DNA of 64,000 nt from Ehrlichia ruminantium str. Welgevonden. GTDB lineage: Bacteria; Pseudomonadota; Alphaproteobacteria; Rickettsiales; Anaplasmataceae. Below are positions 37,641 to 48,725 of the stretch, in pieces; the first letter of the stretch is position 1, and each line of letters starts with the position of its first letter. The notes below the pieces were generated by a model. The model worked only from the letters and a program-made list of their open reading frames with translations. It was not told the DNA's origin and did not search any database. The stretch lies in assembly GCF_000026005.1 (NCBI RefSeq), contig NC_005295.2:1-64000 (forward strand), written 5' to 3'. A program made the translations under genes and the position numbers.

Positions 37641-38756
37641 CTAACTTACGTGACCCAGTCTTTTAGCTTTGGTATTGATATAATTAATATTATGTTGGTT
37701 TATGTCAACAAAAATAGGTAATATTTTTGTAATATTTATTCCATATTTTTTAATTTCTTCAGCTTTATTGGGATTGTTAGTTAGTAACTGCAATTTTGAG
37801 ATTCCTAGTTTTTCTAATATTTTTATCGCTGCAATGAATGCTCTTTCGTCATCTTCAAACCCAAAAAATCTATTAGCATCTACAGTATCAAAGTTGTACT
37901 TTATTTGTAATTGGTAAGTTCTTATTTTATTTGTTAGTCCAATACCACGGCCATCTTGTGCTAGGTATAGAATTATTCCACCCTTATTTTCTACCATTAG
38001 TTTTATAGAAAGATGTAATTGGGAACGGCAATCACAGGATAGACTATCTAATAGATCTCCTGTGTAACATGAGGAATGAATTCTAACAAGTGGGTTACTA
38101 TAATCTGGTTCTCCTATAATAAGTGCATAATGTTCAGGTTCTCCTATATCTGATCGATAAATATTTATGCTTGAGTTTACATTGGCATTACAGCAATTTT
38201 TTAAAAATAAAGGAGAACTACATACTTCATGTAATTCATATTCTTGGTTGTGATTATCGATAATTTCTTGTTTTATAGGAGTAATATTATACTTATTACA
38301 CCACTGTAATATATCAGGATGTTTTATTTCAGTAACAATTGCTGATGGTAATAATTTTGTTAACTTGATTAAAGAAATAGATGTTATATCTAAAGGATTT
38401 GTACTTGTAGTTATGTGATTTGTATCAATATGATCAAATGAACTGTGTGGTTTCTTACCTATTAGTAGATATGAGATATAGTCTATACTGTAAGATTCTT
38501 TTAAAGTAATTCTAGAAAGCTGATTTCCTGGAGATTGAAGTATAAAATTCAATCTATTTCCTGTGATCAATATGTAAGCATTATCCGAATATTTCTGGAT
38601 TTTATGTAATATTTGATTATCTATCATTTCACTTGGAAAGACAAGCAGGTTACTTTTGTGATTGTATAATAGTACTGGTATGCCAGTCCTTAATTCTGCT
38701 ATGGATTTTTTTATAATATGTTTATTGGAATTAAAGCTATTAAGTAAATTTTCCAT
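37641..38756 (-). CDS. ribA: GTP cyclohydrolase II, with degenerate RibB-like N-terminal domain
   Basis: Opens the GTP ring in the first step of riboflavin synthesis. The C-terminal half (about 200-371) has the full GTP cyclohydrolase II signature: zinc cysteines at 230, 241 and 243 (C-x10-C-x-C), LAQDGRGIGLTNKIRTYQLQ, DTVDANRFFGFEDDER and LLTNNPNKAEEIKKYGI. The first ~190 residues occupy the place of the RibB domain in RibBA fusions but lack its recognisable catalytic motifs, as in other alphaproteobacteria. Upstream of the vir operon on the same strand. Confidence 0.93.
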   Translation of the reverse strand: MENLLNSFNSNKHIIKKSIAELRTGIPVLLYNHKSNLLVFPSEMIDNQILHKIQKYSDNAYILITGNRLNFILQSPGNQLSRITLKESYSIDYISYLLIGKKPHSSFDHIDTNHITTSTNPLDITSISLIKLTKLLPSAIVTEIKHPDILQWCNKYNITPIKQEIIDNHNQEYELHEVCSSPLFLKNCCNANVNSSINIYRSDIGEPEHYALIIGEPDYSNPLVRIHSSCYTGDLLDSLSCDCRSQLHLSIKLMVENKGGIILYLAQDGRGIGLTNKIRTYQLQIKYNFDTVDANRFFGFEDDERAFIAAIKILEKLGISKLQLLTNNPNKAEEIKKYGINITKILPIFVDINQHNINYINTKAKRLGHVS

Positions 38757-38775
38757 ATTGTGCTCAAATATTACA

Positions 38776-38865
38776 TGGTGCGGTTGAGAAGACTCGAACT
38801 TCCAAGGTCTTTTTTAAACCACAGCGACCTCAACGCTGCGTGTCTACCAATTCCACCACAACCGC
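38776..38865 (-). tRNA. tRNA-Leu (anticodon GAG)
   Basis: Minus-strand 90-nt class II tRNA: acceptor stem GCGGTTG/CAACCGC with 7 pairs, D arm with TTGGTAGACACGC, anticodon stem CAGCG/CGCTG around TTGAGGT with anticodon GAG, a long variable arm, T arm GGAAGTTCGAGTCTTC, discriminator A and encoded CCA. It sits 19 bp ahead of ribA on the same strand. Confidence 0.96.
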
Positions 38866-40542
38866 GCTACAAGTGCTATGGTTTTTAATTTTAAATAAAT
38901 TTATCTTATGTGTCAACGCACCTTGTTAATTTAATAACTTTTACCTAAATTTAGAGTATAGCTTTTTATTATAAAAAATAGAAATGTGTAGTTGTCTTGA
39001 ATCATTATTAAACTTTTTATATTTCTAAACATTTTATGAACTGTCTATTAAAGTAACTTATAGAAAAATAAATTTTTTAAGATTAAAATTGTTTAGTTAT
39101 GATTATGTTGAATATGTATTTATACAATAAAAAGTTGATTTTATATAGTCATGTTTTTGTTTTAAGTTAGATAATTTTCAAGCATTGACAATTAAGAAAT
39201 ATGAGTTTTGTTGTAGAGATTTCTGATAATGTTATCTAGATAATCATTTGAATCTAGATATAATTTGTTTTTATTAAGTGGGAGCTTCATAATCACGTAA
39301 TAAAATGTGATTGTTATTTGTTTTAATTTATATGTGTAACTCTTGGGTGAGATTGCAGTGAATATTTAAAGAAATGTAAGTTCTTTTTGGTAAAGATTGA
39401 TTTATTAACAAATTTTTTTATAGATATATACATTGATGCAATAAATTTACAATTTACTGTAAGATTGAATATCTATAGTATGTAGTTAATTCTGTAAAAT
39501 TTGAATAGTAGGTTTATGGAATTATATAAACAGAATAAAGACATATTGCTAACTTAAAGTTTTCAATGAATAAAATTCTAAGATTAATATCCTTTTGGAA
39601 ATGTTGATTGTATTTTAAGTATTCTATAAGCTGATCTAAATATGATTTCCAAAATGGTTATGTTGTCAGAATTATATGTAATTATAATTGCATATAATTA
39701 AACAAAAAGTTTCATATAGCATTATTCAGTATTCTGTTGATATAAGGTTACTGTATTTATGAATGTGTTAAATGGCTTATATTGATTTTTAGTAATATGT
39801 TTGTCAAGATTGATATCAATATGATGTAATTTGATGGTTTAAATAATTTTTTTAGGATGTATTTATTAAGAAATATAAGTTTATTTTGTTATCAAAATTT
39901 TAATTAATTTATTAGTAATTATAGTAATAGCTTCAGCTGATACATTTGATGTTAAATTATGTAATGAGTATTTAATAAGTAAAACTTATAAATTATTTAA
40001 TTAGTACAAAAGATTTGTGAATATTATAAATAAAATATGAAATGTGTTTCTGTATCAGATTTTTATATATGGTAGATAAAACTTATAAAGTTCAATATTT
40101 ACATTATTGTGAGCTAATTTTAGGTAATTTCTTAGTAAAATGTAATTTTTTTAGGGTTATTTATTACTTACATTTTTTAAGATTTATCATATTTAATATT
40201 TTATTACATAATAGGCATATTTGGTGATGAACTTATATAAAGTAATTTTTTTTATTGAATATTATTCTAAATATATTGTTTATATATTTTAATTTTGAAA
40301 ATATTTGATAGTTGAAATATATTAAAATTAGTATATAATAGTATATACTTATATACATATACTAAATTTATTAGATAGTTTATATACACATATTTATTTG
40401 GTATAGGTATGATTTATATTGGATGTTTTGTACATTATGGTTAGCATGTACATTTATTAATTTCTTTCTTCGATAAAGAAATATAGTACAGTAGTCTTAT
40501 TTTAGTAGTAAATATATATATGGATGTATTAGTTTAGGTTAA
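38866..40542. other. Long gene-free spacer, T/G-rich
   Basis: About 1.7 kb. One 61-codon frame (40042-40227) is Ile/Phe/Tyr-rich and looks random. No tandem copy of a flanking gene, tRNA or strong hairpin was found. G exceeds C on the plus strand, opposite to the spacers left of the origin. Confidence 0.65.
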
Positions 40543-41607
40543 TTATGGTTTTTGAAGTTGGGCTACAAATAGTATTCCTTCGACTTGTGAACCGTATATT
40601 TTACAGTGGGTGGAATAACTACATTCTAACCCTAGTTCCTTAATAGATAACTTTATATATTCATCGGAGTGGCAAAAAAAGTCACCTTCATTAATAAATT
40701 GAAACCCTGACCCTTTTTTTCTGCGTGCAAGCCCAATTATTATCCCATCTGTTTCTAATGCTGTTTTTAGTAATTTAAAGATGTAATGTAAACTGCCAAT
40801 GTATTGTAATACCTCTGTTAGGATAATGACATCGTATTTTTTTTGACCTTGATTTTTTTTAAGAAAGTTATAAATACTCATATGTATTAATTCATTGTAT
40901 GCTTGTTTTCCATTGACAAAACATCCTCTTGCTATGTTTATCATTTTATTTGATAAATCTATGCCTGTTATATGATTTCCTATATTTTTCATTTTTAAAA
41001 ATTGACCACATATACCTGTGCCACATCCAAGATCTAGAATATTTAAATGTGAAGATTTGTCTCCGAAGAAATTTATTATTAAAGATTTTACATATTCATA
41101 AGCTCTATACTGTTTAGCTATCAACCAGTATTCTACAAAATGTTCTCCTGTATAGTCAAAGTGTTGTGTTATGATATTTTCAGGGATGCGGATGATATTT
41201 TGAGGATTATTTAACTTGTTAAGGTAATATAATGCATCTGCGTAGTTATTATCTAGCTCTATGGCACGCATGAAATTTTGCCTTGCCTTTGTTATTTTTT
41301 GTAAAGCAAAGTAACATCTTCCTAGATTATAATATACTAGTGGTAGTCTAGGTTTAAAAAGCCTAATAAGAGAAAATCTGAGCTTTGCATCTGATATGTT
41401 ACCTTTATAGAAATGATATAGCCCTAGATCAATATTAGTTTGTAATAAATTTTTTAGTTTGTTTTGTAATAAAACCGTTTCTTCTTTCATAAAGATAATT
41501 TTATTTTTTATTAAATTTGGAATGCAATGTAACTCTGGTATAACTTTCCTTATGCTGGATATTAAGGATAATATGTTACTTTTTGTGATAAAAAAATTGC
41601 TTCTCAT
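40543..41607 (-). CDS. TPR-repeat class I methyltransferase
   Basis: 354 aa. An N-terminal region with two to three tetratricopeptide-like helices (about 55-132, with LGLYHFYKGNISDAKLRFSLI and VYYNLGRCYFALQKITKARQNFMRAIELDNNYADALYYL) is joined to an S-adenosylmethionine-binding domain (LDLGCGTGIC at 191-200, GIDLSNKMINIA, DVIILTEVLQYIG). The linker ITQHFDYTGEHFVEYW is typical of TPR-methyltransferases of alphaproteobacteria, whose substrates are unknown. Its pairing with a small membrane protein upstream on the same strand (76 bp away) may be an operon. Confidence 0.85.
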   Translation of the reverse strand: MRSNFFITKSNILSLISSIRKVIPELHCIPNLIKNKIIFMKEETVLLQNKLKNLLQTNIDLGLYHFYKGNISDAKLRFSLIRLFKPRLPLVYYNLGRCYFALQKITKARQNFMRAIELDNNYADALYYLNKLNNPQNIIRIPENIITQHFDYTGEHFVEYWLIAKQYRAYEYVKSLIINFFGDKSSHLNILDLGCGTGICGQFLKMKNIGNHITGIDLSNKMINIARGCFVNGKQAYNELIHMSIYNFLKKNQGQKKYDVIILTEVLQYIGSLHYIFKLLKTALETDGIIIGLARRKKGSGFQFINEGDFFCHSDEYIKLSIKELGLECSYSTHCKIYGSQVEGILFVAQLQKP

Positions 41608-41682
41608 GCATTACTCGCCAAATTTTAATTTAATATTAAAGATAGCATAAATATCCTATAATAGATAAACATAAAAATGCTA

Positions 41683-42162
41683 TTAAATTGGTAGAATAAA
41701 TTTTTCATATAACTTTCTATGATGTTCTATTGATTTAATAATTAAATTTGTCTTAGATGCAAAGTCTTTGTATATTCTAGATTCACTTTCTAGTTCGTTT
41801 TTGTGTAATATATTGTCTAAAGATTTTAAATGTATATGCAATGCTATATAATGCATCATGCGTATATCTATTAATCTGGATATTATGTCATTGAAGATAT
41901 CAAAGTTTTTTCCTGTAACTTTTGATAGTAAAAACAACATCAGTTTAATATTAAAATGCATTAGTATCATAATATACATTATGCAGCATAATACTATACT
42001 TAAACATCCAATCATAATGGTACGTAAATAGCTGGATTTTTCAGATTCATCTAGTAAAAATACTTCATCTTGATCAAGTGATTTTATTTTATTATATAAA
42101 ACCACTAAAGGTAAGCAGCAAAGAATAAAAATTGCGTTTATAATTGCTTCTTTCAATTTCAT
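41683..42162 (-). CDS. Small membrane protein of unknown function
   Basis: 159 aa, not recognised. Hydrophobic segments lie at about residues 7-24 and 47-80 (the second long enough for one or two passes), with an acidic loop between them and a helical, charged C-terminal region (about 85-159) containing LKSLDNILHKNELESES and KTNLIIKSIEHHRKLYEKF. Same strand as the TPR-methyltransferase downstream and dapF upstream. Organised composition and clean spacing favour a real gene. Confidence 0.65.
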   Translation of the reverse strand: MKLKEAIINAIFILCCLPLVVLYNKIKSLDQDEVFLLDESEKSSYLRTIMIGCLSIVLCCIMYIMILMHFNIKLMLFLLSKVTGKNFDIFNDIISRLIDIRMMHYIALHIHLKSLDNILHKNELESESRIYKDFASKTNLIIKSIEHHRKLYEKFILPI

Positions 42163-42251
42163 AAGAACTCATCTGTAATTATAAATTATTGTAACATAAC
42201 TATACATTGCATAAAAGTGCATTGACTAGAAAAGTGTTAAAGTAAAATTAC

Positions 42252-43049
42252 CTAAATAACACCACTAAATACATATGATACTACTCCTTCCATTAAAATA
42301 GTATTATCATCTTTATATAATATTAATAGATTACCGCCTTGTAAATAAATAGTAGCATGATGGTTAGTGTAATTACGTCTTACTGCTGCGACTAATGTTG
42401 CGCATGCAGCGCTACCACATGATGCTGTTTCTCCTGTACCACGTTCCCATACTCTAAGCTTGATTTCATTCCTGGAAATAACTTGTGCAATGCTGATATT
42501 TGCTTTGTTCGGAAATAAAGTGTGATTTTCTAGTTCTGGTCCTATTTTAGTCAATGGAATATCATCGATTGAATCAACAAAGAATACAGCATGAGGATTA
42601 CCTATATTTACTCCTACAGGATAACTAAGAAGCTCTGTTTTTATGGGTAAGTATAGAGTATCGCATTCATGGAGTACAGGAATATCTTTCCAGTGAAATT
42701 TTGGATATCCCATATTAACCTGTATTTTATCATGTGATGTTCTAACGCATGATAGTATTCGATCTGATAGTTCAATTGTGATATTATCATTTTTTTTTTC
42801 ATTACTTAATAGATAAGCAACACATCTTGCAGCATTTCCACACATTTCAACCTTGCTACCATCTGGATTGTATATATGTATAAAGCAGTCAGCTTTTTTT
42901 GATGATGTAATCACAATTACTTGATCACAACCAATACCTGTTTTTCTATGTGCAATTTTCTTGAAATTAATATTGTGATACATTTTCTCTCTACAATCGA
43001 TGATGACAAAGTCATTTAGAGTTCCATGCATTTTTATGAAGTTTATCAC
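42252..43049 (-). CDS. dapF: Diaminopimelate epimerase
   Basis: Interconverts LL- and meso-diaminopimelate. The family's N-terminus reads (M)xFxKMHGxxNDFVxxD; here INFIKMHGTLNDFVIID follows a GTG at 43049, so that codon is chosen (265 aa). An upstream GTG at 43097 would add 16 mostly hydrophobic residues. The two catalytic cysteines are seen at residue 70 (EMCGNAARC) and residue 211 (TASCGSAAC). IGNPHAVFFVD is also conserved. Confidence 0.95.
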   Translation of the reverse strand: MINFIKMHGTLNDFVIIDCREKMYHNINFKKIAHRKTGIGCDQVIVITSSKKADCFIHIYNPDGSKVEMCGNAARCVAYLLSNEKKNDNITIELSDRILSCVRTSHDKIQVNMGYPKFHWKDIPVLHECDTLYLPIKTELLSYPVGVNIGNPHAVFFVDSIDDIPLTKIGPELENHTLFPNKANISIAQVISRNEIKLRVWERGTGETASCGSAACATLVAAVRRNYTNHHATIYLQGGNLLILYKDDNTILMEGVVSYVFSGVI

Positions 43050-43279
43050 GTGTGAAAATAAAAAATAGCCTATAATTATTGTGATACATTCTAACACATT
43101 TTCAAATATTTATTATTTAATGCATATTAAATATAAATTTTTTTTGTAAATTTTACAGATTAACTGTTTAAAAATGTCTCTATGGATCTATATAGAAGTT
43201 AATGATTAATTGAGTTCTTGTAATTATTTTTTAAGCTCAATAGGTAATTTGATAGGTCAATAAACATTGCTGTAATTGT

Positions 43280-43711
43280 TTATATATTGATAGAGCTTTT
43301 TAATAATTGAGCTGCCTCTTTGTGTTCAGCTATAAAACTTTCTTCTATATTTTTTGGTAATTTTACATTGAAGTTAGTACTGAAGAATTGTGATATATCT
43401 TGTAGTCTTGCTATGTTATTTTTTTTCTTGCTAATAAATTTATGTGATGAAATACCTTTTAATATTTCAATATTTAATAATTTATTGAGTAATACTGATT
43501 CCATGGTTGTGTTAATTCTTAATAATATATTTCCAATCGGATTGTCTAATGGTAAAGATATGTCATAATCTTTTGGATATACTGTTATTATGTATAAACA
43601 TGATACTTGTAATAAGTATGTCTGTTTATATTTTTGATTTTTTACAATTTCCCATGTTATTTTAGTGCTTTTGACATCATTTTTATTATTGATAAATGGA
43701 ATCTCTGGCAT
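43280..43711 (-). CDS. Conserved-looking protein of unknown function
   Basis: 143 aa, soluble, no membrane segment. It has a mixed beta/alpha pattern: an N-terminal VKSTKITWEIVKNQKYKQTYLLQVSCLYIITVYP and a C-terminal helix FIAEHKEAAQLLKSS. It resembles a small Rickettsiales-restricted family of unknown function (possibly DUF2610), but I cannot confirm this. Start and stop are clean, and it is on the same strand as dapF. Confidence 0.6.
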   Translation of the reverse strand: MPEIPFINNKNDVKSTKITWEIVKNQKYKQTYLLQVSCLYIITVYPKDYDISLPLDNPIGNILLRINTTMESVLLNKLLNIEILKGISSHKFISKKKNNIARLQDISQFFSTNFNVKLPKNIEESFIAEHKEAAQLLKSSINI

Positions 43712-44787
43712 TTATTTACCTAATCAAATCAATTAGTGGATATTATAGATACTGATGGTTAAAAATATATATAATAGATTGGTTTGTATGTTGAAGTGAT
43801 GTATAACTATTTGTTATTTGTAAACTTGATATTGTATATTAACTGTTATAACTGTGTTATATAGTTTATTATTGGGCTTATGTTAAATAAAATTGCCGAT
43901 TTTGTTTTATTGATCTAAATAAAACGAAGATAAGCTGTCATATTATGTGTTTTTAATTCTTATGTTTGTTTCTCGCTTTATTAAGATAAGTATTTATTGT
44001 TCATAAAATATGATTATTTCAGTATTCATTGTTAGTTTGGTAACTGAATTTAAGAAGGTCTGAGTAAGTGTTATGTGAATGGTTACTTGTACTATTTTAC
44101 TTATATGCTGATAGATTATTTACTTAGGTTTTTTAGTTATAAATACATATGAGTGTTATTAACATATTTTCTGTTATAGTGTCACATGATATATATTGTA
44201 TGCATACTTATTGAATTTCTTTTTTTATATAAAGCAGGAAGATTGTGTTTTTTAATATCGAAAAATGATTATGTCTTTTATTGTTATGAGTGATGTAAAT
44301 AACATAAGGTTTACTCCTTCCTTTCTTGTATATACAAATTGAAATCAATAGAAATTTAAATTAAATTTCTTAGTTTATCAGTATTGTCTTATATCATTAA
44401 TCATAATATGCATTGTAGGCTTTAAATGTTTTTTGATTATTCAGTATTTTTTTTAATATTATTATAGCAATGCTTAAAAAAATAGACTTAAAAAGATAAC
44501 CATAGTATTTTTTATCTGGTATACATAATTAGTATTAAGAGTACTAGTATTTACTTGTAGGGTTATTTAAAAATTAATAAATATAAAGATATTAATATAT
44601 AGTTATCTACATGTGATTTAATTGTGTAATATGCTATTGTTTATCAAAAAAAGGATGGAAGTTTATATTTTTATGAGAATAAGTTTGATTTTGTAAGAAA
44701 AAACACTTAATAAGTTTTCTATAAATTTATGAAAATGTTTAAAATATTTTAGTAGTTTATTAAATTATTAAAAAAGGTAACTTAAAT
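43712..44787. other. Long gene-free spacer upstream of pgk
   Basis: About 1.1 kb of A+T-rich sequence between divergent genes with no plausible open frame or RNA gene. The pgk ribosome-binding site (aaaaaggt) lies at its right end. Confidence 0.6.
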
Positions 44788-45975
44788 ATGTTAGAATCTC
44801 ATGATTTTACTTTTGCTAATATGAAAAAAATACAAGATTTTAGTTGTCGTGGAAAAACTATATTACTACGTGTAGATTTGAATGTACCAGTTGATGATAA
44901 TAAGGTGGTTTTGGATGATACTCGTATTGTTAGATTGACAACAACTGTTAAATACTTGTTGAGTAATAATGCAAAAATTGTAATGATATCACATTATGGC
45001 AGTCCTAAATCTTATGATAGAGAGTTTTCTTTAAAATTTCTGGTTGAATATCTGAATAAAATTTTTGCAACTAATGTGCTATTTGTAGATGGTGTAATTG
45101 GTAGTTATGTAGAACAGGCAGTACAATCTGTCCCTTTAGGGTCTGTGTTATTATTAGAAAACTTAAGGTTTTATGTAGAAGAAGAAAAGAATGATTTAAA
45201 TTTTGCTAAACAACTTGCACTATTAGCTGATGTATATGTAAATGATGCTTTCTCTTGTATGCACCGTAAACATGCATCTATAGATGCAGTTGCTAGATTG
45301 TTACCATCTTTTATTGGGTTTAATTTTCAGGAAGAACTGAAGTATTTAAGTTATGTAGTATCGAATAGTGATAAACCAGTAGGTGTGATAGTAGGAGGTG
45401 CAAAAATATCAACGAAAATTCATATGTTAAGAAACTTAACACAAAAGGTTAATTTTCTCATCTTAGGAGGGGCAATTGCTAATAATTTTTTATTGTCACA
45501 GGGATTAAAAATAGGAAATTCATTATGTGAAAAGTTAGATGAGGATCCTTTTGTTGATGTTATTAACTTTGCAAAAAAATATGGTTGTGAGATAATAGTT
45601 CCAGAAGATTATTTAGTTACTAAGGATTTAGTATCCAATGAAGCTGTAGTAAAAAATAATCAGGAACTGGCACCTGATGATATTATATTAGATATAGGAC
45701 CACATACTATTAATATAATTACTTCTATAATAGGTAAATGTAGAACAGTACTTTGGAATGGGCCTATGGGTATGTTTGAGAAAGAACCTTTTTCTCATGG
45801 AACTTTTAGTATTGCGAGATTATTAGCAGAATTTACTAAAGCAGGAAAACTAAAAAGTATAGTGGGTGGAGGTGACAGTATATGTGCAATAAAATTATCT
45901 GGTCTTTTGAGTGAAGATTTTACTTATATTTCTACAGGGGGAGGTGCATTACTACATTTTTTAAGTCTTGCATAG
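44788..45975 (+). CDS. pgk: Phosphoglycerate kinase
   Basis: Interconverts 1,3-bisphosphoglycerate and 3-phosphoglycerate with ADP/ATP; it partners GAPDH from the left end of the window. 395 aa with LLRVDLNVPVDD, DDTRIVRL, the substrate-loop ISHYGSPK (usual form SHLGRP), LLENLRFYVEEEKND, DAFSCMHRKHASI and the nucleotide-binding VGGAKISTKI, WNGPMGMFE and VGGGDSICAI. The ATG at 44788 has an aagg ribosome-binding site 10 bases upstream; a Met at codon 12 is the alternative. Confidence 0.96.
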   Translation: MLESHDFTFANMKKIQDFSCRGKTILLRVDLNVPVDDNKVVLDDTRIVRLTTTVKYLLSNNAKIVMISHYGSPKSYDREFSLKFLVEYLNKIFATNVLFVDGVIGSYVEQAVQSVPLGSVLLLENLRFYVEEEKNDLNFAKQLALLADVYVNDAFSCMHRKHASIDAVARLLPSFIGFNFQEELKYLSYVVSNSDKPVGVIVGGAKISTKIHMLRNLTQKVNFLILGGAIANNFLLSQGLKIGNSLCEKLDEDPFVDVINFAKKYGCEIIVPEDYLVTKDLVSNEAVVKNNQELAPDDIILDIGPHTINIITSIIGKCRTVLWNGPMGMFEKEPFSHGTFSIARLLAEFTKAGKLKSIVGGGDSICAIKLSGLLSEDFTYISTGGGALLHFLSLA

Positions 45976-47558
45976 TGTGTTTATATAGTGAGAATTCTAA
46001 AATTAGTAATGTGTAACTATTATATAAGTAAATTCGTTATAAACTGTGAGTTAACAAAATAATTATGTTGAATATTTGTTATACTTTGTAGGTATAATTT
46101 TATTATATTTTAGTTTAGTTTTTTATAATATATATTTTCTAATATAGATATATATACTGAAAATGTTCTACTGATATAGATTACGAAGAAATGTGTACTA
46201 GATATTGTGATACGATACTAAATTTTTACTTTTTGCACTACTGCATATAAGTTGTGCAATATATGAAATATAATGGAATTGTACCAATAGTATAGATATT
46301 TGAAACGTACTAGATAATATAGGTCAATGCTTTTTACATTTGTAAGTCATATTATAGTTTCTATGATGTAATGTATTAAAGTGGTTTTTATTTTATTATA
46401 AGTTTTAAAAATTAGTAACAGTTACAGTACTGGAAATATAGTGAATTTACTACGTAATCTATGTTTAAAATGTTGTTGTTAAATATCATATACATAAGTT
46501 AATGTACCTTTTGGTAACTTAAAGTTATTGAATGAGCTATTTGTATTTTACAGATTATGTAAAATTAGTGATGGCTAGGTATTTTAAATATAGTGAATTT
46601 ACTATGTAATCTATATTTAAAATGTTGTTGTTAATATCATATACATAAGTTAATGTACCTTTTGGTAGCTTAAAGTTGCTAAATTAGCTATTTGTATTTT
46701 ACAGATTATTAAAATTAGTGATGGCTAGGTATTTTAAATATAGTGAATTTACTATGTAATCTATATTTAAAATGTTGTTGTTAAATATCATATACATAAG
46801 TTAATGTACCTTTTGGTAGCTTAAAGTTGCTAAATTAGCTATTTGTATTTTACAGATCATGTAAAATTAGTGATGGCTAGGTATTTTAAATATAGTGAAT
46901 TTACTATGTAATCTATGTTTAAAATGTTATTATTAAGTGTCATATACGTAAACAGTATATACTAATATTTTTTTACATTAATAAAATTATGTTAATGTAG
47001 TTTTTTTATAACTTAGGTGTTAAAATAGCTGTTTTTGTTTGATAAATGTTGTAAATCAATACGATACTAAGTATTCTATAATGCTGTCAATTTACTATAA
47101 TACTTATCCTTCGAAATATAGTTTATTCAGATTCTTGTGTCTACATCATGTGTACTTATACTTGTTATAATACCTACAGGTCATCTTTATGTAATTTTGC
47201 GGGTAAATTATATTGTGTAATGAACTTATTGATAATAATAACACATGTATTTTAAAGCTTATACATTAGTAATGTTATCTTGTTTCCCTTTTGACATATA
47301 TAAATAGTACTTACGTTACTTTTATAAGATTGAATTTTTAACTTATCATCTATTCAGTTAATGTTATTAATTACATTGTATTGGGAATTATATAGTGCTT
47401 AGAAATATTATGTGGTGTATCCTAAAATTTTATTTATATTAAACCAAGAATATTGAAAAATATAGGAATTTTCTTTTAGTATTCTATGTGTATCAAATCA
47501 ATTAATATTCGGTAATTTGTTTTATTTGACTATTAATTAAGTATAATAGGATTTATTG
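45976..47558. other. Long gene-free spacer between convergent pgk and xseA
   Basis: About 1.6 kb. The middle holds the ~151-bp tandem array described separately (46441-46945). The flanks are plain A+T-rich DNA without a plausible gene. Confidence 0.6.
46441..46945. repeat. Tandem repeat array, about 151-bp period
   Basis: Three units and a partial fourth with landmark gtgaatttac at 46441, 46593, 46743 and 46895 (periods 152, 150 and 152). Units share an ataagttaatgtacctttt segment and a gtgatggctaggtatttt segment and differ by small indels and point changes. All frames contain stops, and no similarity to either flanking gene was noticed. Confidence 0.9.
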
Positions 47559-48725
47559 CTACTGTACTATTGCCTTTATAAAGCCATCTTGTAATTCAAT
47601 TGATATTATGTCATTTTTTTGTAGCTTTTTGACACTACTGATATGTTGATGATTTTTATCATATATCACAGCATAGCCTAATTCTAAATTCTTTTCTTTA
47701 TTATATTTACTTATTTTATAATATAAATCATTTAGGTATTGCCTTTTGTTTAATAATATTACCTTTAATAAAATTTCTACTTTATTTTTGTGTTTGAACA
47801 GCTGTAATTTCAGTACTTTTATTTTATGTCTGGTTATTTCTAATTGATTATGAAAATATAATAACTTATTTCTTTTTGTATTCACAGTATAGTGCAATGC
47901 TGCTTTTATTTTATTGAACTTGCTGTTTATATATTCTGTTACTTGGATTTTTGTTGGTAAAATAATCTCTACTGCAGCTGTAGGAGTAGGAGCTCTTACA
48001 TCTGCTGCATAATCGACTAGTGTAAAATCAGTTTCATGCCCAATTGCAGAGACTATGGGAATTCTAGATTTAGCTATTGCTCTTACTATCAGTTCATCAT
48101 TAAAAATCCATAAATCTTCTACACTGCCTCCTCCTCTGGCAATAATGAGAACATCAGGACAGTCAGTTTCTGTGTTATTTGATTTATGTATTGCATTTAC
48201 AATTTGTGTTACTGCATCATTACCTTGCACAAGTACTGGGAATATGACTATATGACTTGGAAAACGACTTTTTACTCTGTTTAATATGTCGTTGATAGCA
48301 GCACCAGTGGTAGATGTAATCACACCTATAGTTTTTGGTAATAAAGGTAATGTTTTTTTTCGAGACTGATCAAACAGACCTTCCTTTTCTAGTTTTGCTT
48401 TTCTTTGCTGAAGCATAATTTCTAAGTTTCCTATACCAGATAATAACATACTTTCTATTATTATTTGATATTTTGACTGGTAAGTTGTGAGAAAACCAAT
48501 ACATATCACCTCTAGTCCATTTTTAAGGTCTATCTCAATTTTGGTATTATTCCAACATACTGCATTAAGTACTGCTTGATGATCTTTTAATGTGAAATAC
48601 GTATGTCCAGATTTTGGTTGTGATAGGTTACTGATTTCTCCTCTAACTTTTATATGATTAAACGTTTCATGTACTAAATTTTGAAAAATTTTTGTGATTT
48701 CACTAACGGTAAATTCTAATATCAT
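47559..48725 (-). CDS. xseA: Exodeoxyribonuclease VII large subunit
   Basis: Catalytic subunit of the single-strand exonuclease VII. 388 aa, with an N-terminal OB-fold (FTVSEITKIFQNLV, VRGEISNLSQPKSGHTYFTLKD), then GVITSTTGAAINDILNRVKSRFP, IARGGGSVEDLWIFNDE, PIVSAIGHETDFTLVDYAADVRAPTPTAAVE and a Lys-rich coiled-coil C-terminus. The start overlaps the stop of the preceding 5'-fragment copy in an ATGA arrangement, and two such fragments precede it. Confidence 0.96.
   Translation of the reverse strand: MILEFTVSEITKIFQNLVHETFNHIKVRGEISNLSQPKSGHTYFTLKDHQAVLNAVCWNNTKIEIDLKNGLEVICIGFLTTYQSKYQIIIESMLLSGIGNLEIMLQQRKAKLEKEGLFDQSRKKTLPLLPKTIGVITSTTGAAINDILNRVKSRFPSHIVIFPVLVQGNDAVTQIVNAIHKSNNTETDCPDVLIIARGGGSVEDLWIFNDELIVRAIAKSRIPIVSAIGHETDFTLVDYAADVRAPTPTAAVEIILPTKIQVTEYINSKFNKIKAALHYTVNTKRNKLLYFHNQLEITRHKIKVLKLQLFKHKNKVEILLKVILLNKRQYLNDLYYKISKYNKEKNLELGYAVIYDKNHQHISSVKKLQKNDIISIELQDGFIKAIVQ

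Noticed and set aside
40042-40227. 61-codon plus-strand frame in the ribA-methyltransferase spacer
   Set aside because: Phe/Tyr/Leu-rich random frame in an A+T-rich gap.
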